A stretch of 63,480 nucleotides of DNA from Candidatus Kryptoniota bacterium. GTDB lineage: Bacteria > Bacteroidota > Ignavibacteria > Kryptoniales > Kryptoniaceae. Below are positions 61,085-63,480 of the stretch, in pieces. Where the stretch lies: contig CALJEK010000034.1 in assembly GCA_938074445.1 (NCBI GenBank), positions 1 to 63,480 on the forward strand, read 5' to 3'. Made by a program: the position numbers and the translations under genes. The notes beneath the pieces were generated by a model. The model saw nothing but the letters and a program-made list of their open reading frames with translations. It did not search any database and was not told the origin of the DNA. Every line of letters starts with the position of its first letter. Position 1 is the stretch's first letter.

Positions 61085-61807
61085 CTATTTATAAGCAATG
61101 TAAAGTGTGACAATACCAAATGTTAACCTCCACATTTCAACCTTCCCAAATCCAACCCCATTTAGAATTTTCACAAAATCTATGCCCTCTGGAAACCTTA
61201 ACACCGACTCCGGCAAATATGTATATGCGTTATCATGCTTTGAGATAATTTTACCAATAATAGGGAGAATTTTACGAAAATAGAAAAGATAAATTTGCTT
61301 CAATGGTGCTTTCGGTAGCGAAAACTCAAGCACGGCAAGTTTACCACCACCTTTTAAAACCCTGTAAATTTCTTTTAGCCCCCTTTCAAGAAAAGAAAAA
61401 TTTCTTACCCCAAAGGCGACAAGGCAAATATCAAATACACCTTCTTTAAATGGCAAATTCTCAACTTCGGCACATAAAAAAGATGAATTAACTACTCCGT
61501 TTTTCATCGCCTTCTCTTTAAAGATTTTAAGCATATTTATGGAAACATCTACACCAGTTATTTTAACCGGGATTTTTCTATAAGCCGAAAGAGAAAAATC
61601 ACCCGTTCCGCAGGCGATATCAACAACCCTCTCAGAGCCAGATAAATTTAACTTGCTAATTGCAAACCTACGCCAATAGATATCAAACCCAAAACTTAAC
61701 AGATGATTAAGAAAATCATATCTTTTTGCGATAGCGTCGAACATTTGCTTTACATATTCTCTCTTTAGTTCACCCTGCGTGATGTAATTTTGATCAAAAG
61801 ATTTCAT
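61085..61807 (-). CDS. ubiE: Demethylmenaquinone methyltransferase (UbiE/MenG)
   Basis: A 240-residue SAM-dependent methyltransferase completing menaquinone (or ubiquinone) synthesis. MFDAIAKRYDFLNHLLSFG near residue 17, SAM motif I VVDIACGTGDFSL near 61, GVDVSINML near 83, and the C-terminal GKLAVLEFSLPK and LPIIGKIISKHDNAYTYLPESVLRFPEG are diagnostic. In this lineage menaquinone is the likely quinone, an inference. A promoter-like pair at 61835-61864 overlaps the T-run of the susD terminator. Confidence 0.94.
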   Translation of the reverse strand: MKSFDQNYITQGELKREYVKQMFDAIAKRYDFLNHLLSFGFDIYWRRFAISKLNLSGSERVVDIACGTGDFSLSAYRKIPVKITGVDVSINMLKIFKEKAMKNGVVNSSFLCAEVENLPFKEGVFDICLVAFGVRNFSFLERGLKEIYRVLKGGGKLAVLEFSLPKAPLKQIYLFYFRKILPIIGKIISKHDNAYTYLPESVLRFPEGIDFVKILNGVGFGKVEMWRLTFGIVTLYIAYK

Positions 61808-61834
61808 TAATGCCAGTTAAGTAAGTTTTTGCAA

Positions 61835-61864
61835 AATATAACAGAACAAAACCATTAAAAACAA
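61835..61864 (-). promoter_or_regulatory. Possible promoter of ubiE
   Basis: Minus strand TTG (61864-61862), 21-nt spacer, TATATT (61840-61835) followed by TTG. The spacer is one longer than in the other promoters. Predicted start near 61828, leader about 20 nt. Confidence 0.45.
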
Positions 61865-61888
61865 AAAAGGCGTGGCTTTCGCCACGCC
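61863..61888 (-). terminator. Rho-independent terminator after susD
   Basis: Stem ggcgtggc / gccacgcc (61869-61876 with 61881-61888), TTTC loop, followed on the minus strand by a T6 run (61868-61863). It ends the SusC/SusD operon. Confidence 0.93.
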
Positions 61889-61919
61889 CTTCTTAATTTT
61901 CCGCATAATTTAAAAAATC

Positions 61920-63125
61920 TTATAAGTTCGGATTCGTATCCTTCTCACGCCTTCCAAGTGGGAAGAAAGCCATTCTACCCTGCAAAAATGGATCATTGAA
62001 TCTTCTCAAATCTTGCAAATACATTCCCTCAAGGAAGAATTCCCTCTTCCTTTCCTCACGAATTAAATTGAGCAAACTTTGAAGATCAGCTACAGTCGTG
62101 TCGCTTAATCCAGCTGCCCGACGGTTTTTGTTGATCTCACTTAACGCAGAAACTATGTTATTCTGCGAATAGAAATATTCAGCTCTTATAAGATTAGCTT
62201 CTTGCCATTTTACAATTGCAATATCCGCTGCACGAGTCGGATACTTCGCTTGCCTCCAGTATGGTCTCCCTGCTGTTGGCTCTTGGACAGGTACTCTGGG
62301 GTCTCCTCTAATCTGATGTCTTGGTCCAACGGCAACTTCGGGTCTATCGTATGCGTAAATATAAACAAGGTTATTCTCTCTATCTGTATTTTCAGAATAA
62401 ACAGCGTCAAATCTAAGTCCGGTAAACAACGCTTCATTTGCTACATCACTATATGCACCGGATAAATCACCCTTATGCAATTTTGCTCTCGCCCTTCCAA
62501 GATAAGCAATGGCTTTAACTTGTGCTGGGGTTAATGTCTGATGTCCATTTCTGAATGTTCTTGCTGAAGGTAAACCATCGGCGATATTGATCACCTCAGT
62601 GAAATGAGCAATAGCCCTATCGTAAATCTGTGGTCTTGGGATCAATGGACCACCATCAATTGGGGAACCATTCCACATATCTGCGAGATGAATCAATGCA
62701 AAACCAGCATAAATGCGTGCCATTGCGTACTCAATCATCTTACGAGCTGAATCTTCACCGACCATTTGCTTTATTCTATTAGATCCATTTTCCGCAACCC
62801 ATCTTGCCCTTTGCAAAAATCCATACCAATTTTCCATAGTTGTATTATTGTCTTGAACATCGCCATCCTGCATCTCTTTAAATGTTGGGAATGAACCTAT
62901 ATGAATAAGTTCATTGCTCAACAATCCAGAGCAAATTATTGTCCATTGATACTGATAAGCAAAATCAGCAGCTATACCTGTAACTATTGCTGGTATAGCC
63001 GTGGCTTGATTTAAATTTTCATCTGTTATCTGGTTTGGATTTTCCACTTGAAGCGATTGCTTGCACCCAACGTAGAGGAGTATGAAAATTATCGGAACAA
63101 TCGCTTTTAAAACTTTCATTTTCAT
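61920..63125 (-). CDS. SusD/RagB-family nutrient-binding outer-membrane lipoprotein
   Basis: A 401-residue lipoprotein (MKMKVLKAIVPIIFILLYVGCKQS, lipobox Y-V-G-C, Cys21). It follows the SusD pattern: N-terminal VENPNQITDENLNQATAIPAIVTG, TPR-like helical body (MIEYAMARIYAGFALIHLADMWNG, LTPAQVKAIAYLGRARAKLHKGD) and the C-terminal LSEINKNRRAAGLSD and EERKREFFLEGMYLQDLRRF. It caps the SusC barrel and captures the nutrient; the ligand cannot be read. A strong ribosome binding site (aaaggaggaag) precedes the ATG. It lies just downstream of the SusC gene with a hairpin between them. Confidence 0.93.
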   Translation of the reverse strand: MKMKVLKAIVPIIFILLYVGCKQSLQVENPNQITDENLNQATAIPAIVTGIAADFAYQYQWTIICSGLLSNELIHIGSFPTFKEMQDGDVQDNNTTMENWYGFLQRARWVAENGSNRIKQMVGEDSARKMIEYAMARIYAGFALIHLADMWNGSPIDGGPLIPRPQIYDRAIAHFTEVINIADGLPSARTFRNGHQTLTPAQVKAIAYLGRARAKLHKGDLSGAYSDVANEALFTGLRFDAVYSENTDRENNLVYIYAYDRPEVAVGPRHQIRGDPRVPVQEPTAGRPYWRQAKYPTRAADIAIVKWQEANLIRAEYFYSQNNIVSALSEINKNRRAAGLSDTTVADLQSLLNLIREERKREFFLEGMYLQDLRRFNDPFLQGRMAFFPLGRREKDTNPNL

Positions 63126-63157
63126 AAAACTTCCTCCTTTAAAATTTGTTTTTAAAA

Positions 63158-63178
63158 GCGGGCGATAAAGACGCCCGC
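63158..63178 (-). terminator. Hairpin between susC and susD (partial terminator)
   Basis: Stem gcgggcg / cgcccgc (63158-63164 with 63172-63178), 7-nt loop; the minus strand continues ttttaaaaac, a short T4 run. It lies 9 nt past the susC stop and may lower susD expression relative to susC. Confidence 0.65.
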
Positions 63179-63186
63179 CTTATCGT

Positions 63187-63480
63187 TTAAAATTCAACAT
63201 TTAGTGTAAAGATATATCTAGTAGCTTGCGGTAAAGTTAGGAAGTCAGAACCTTGGTTAAGGTTTGGACCTGGACCAGCATAGTTAACTTGTGGATCGGG
63301 TCCACCGTACTTTGTCCAAAGCGCTACATTTCTCGCTGAGAATGAAAATGTAACTTTTCTTGAAGCAAATAACCTCGCAAATCTTGTTGGCAAGCTAAAT
63401 GAAACTCCAATCTCGCGCAATCTAACAAAATCTCCTTTTTGAACCCACAAATCATCCGCCCTCCAATCATACTTCATCCA
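63187..63480 (-). CDS. SusC/RagA-family TonB-dependent receptor, C-terminal fragment
   Basis: Only the last 97 residues are in the window; the frame is open past the edge. They end LPQATRYIFTLNVEF, the typical C-terminal strand of SusC-type barrels, preceded by WVQKGDFVRLREIGVSFSLP and FSFSARNVALWTKYGGPDPQVNY, standard SusC features. Together with the SusD gene it forms a nutrient uptake complex at the outer membrane. Confidence 0.9.
   Translation of the reverse strand, partial: WMKYDWRADDLWVQKGDFVRLREIGVSFSLPTRFARLFASRKVTFSFSARNVALWTKYGGPDPQVNYAGPGPNLNQGSDFLTLPQATRYIFTLNVEF

Noticed and set aside
60926-61126. A 66-codon plus-strand frame across the two tRNA genes
   Set aside because: The region is fully accounted for by two complete tRNA cloverleafs.

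Overview
The window (about 63 kb, AT-rich) is chromosomal DNA of a Gram-negative bacterium of the Bacteroidota/Ignavibacteriota/Kryptonia branch of the FCB group. This rests on gene content: PorU and PorV of the type IX secretion system (T9SS), proteins with T9SS C-terminal sorting domains, a SusC/SusD pair, a carboxypeptidase-regulatory-like TonB receptor, a GlmU-like bifunctional protein of the TIGR03991 type and a DUF2723 membrane protein. At least eight promoters also have a TTG, an exactly 20-nt spacer and a TAnnTTTG-like element, the layout known from Bacteroidota. The genus cannot be fixed from sequence alone; Candidatus Kryptonia or Ignavibacteria are my best guesses. I see no phage, insertion sequence or CRISPR array, so this is largely core genome.

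Layout. 1-707 (minus): a pilin-like gene, a hairpin, then the start of a GspF/PilC gene. 867-8975 (minus): a seven-gene run (radical SAM TIGR03960 protein, RNase G, transaldolase-like aldolase, GcvT, ComB-like phosphatase, TPR protein, membrane protein) from one promoter at 9016-9046. 9113-24544 (plus): murA; a translationally coupled ECF sigma / anti-sigma / Spy-like / MacA-like operon with a probable autoregulatory promoter; rpmE; nagB and a GlmU-like gene; then a long envelope run (ymdB, folD, lpxH-like, PBP1A, TPR protein, asparagine synthetase B-like secreted protein, aldo/keto reductase). 24541-44288 (minus): a small membrane ORF, a T9SS cargo, a TonB receptor, a four-gene surface operon (M6-like pseudopeptidase, peptidase-propeller-barrel protein, small membrane protein, phosphatase-like protein), porV, porU and two genes for degenerate two-component proteins. 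44611-51237 (plus): LolC/E-type permease, a decayed gene, valS, deoC and two SPOR genes. 51238-60809 (minus): ybeY, a hypothetical, a cold shock gene, then lepA, two lepB genes, hemW and the DUF2723 gene, and rnhC. 60925-61081 (plus): tRNA-His and tRNA-Glu. 61085-63480 (minus): ubiE, susD and the end of susC.

How the genes work together. The envelope dominates: peptidoglycan synthesis (murA, PBP1A, SPOR proteins), lipid A (lpxH-like), protein export and maturation (lepB x2, LolC/E-like, T9SS sortase PorU with its shuttle PorV and two cargo proteins), nutrient receptors, and envelope-stress control (ECF operon). The most unusual points are: a 136-bp palindrome at the predicted 5' end of the porU mRNA that encloses the start codon; a pair of pseudo-histidine-kinase proteins immediately upstream; a T9SS cargo whose HExxH metalloprotease motif is replaced throughout, coupled to an apparently active OM-anchored peptidase; and the strict promoter spacing shared by many genes.
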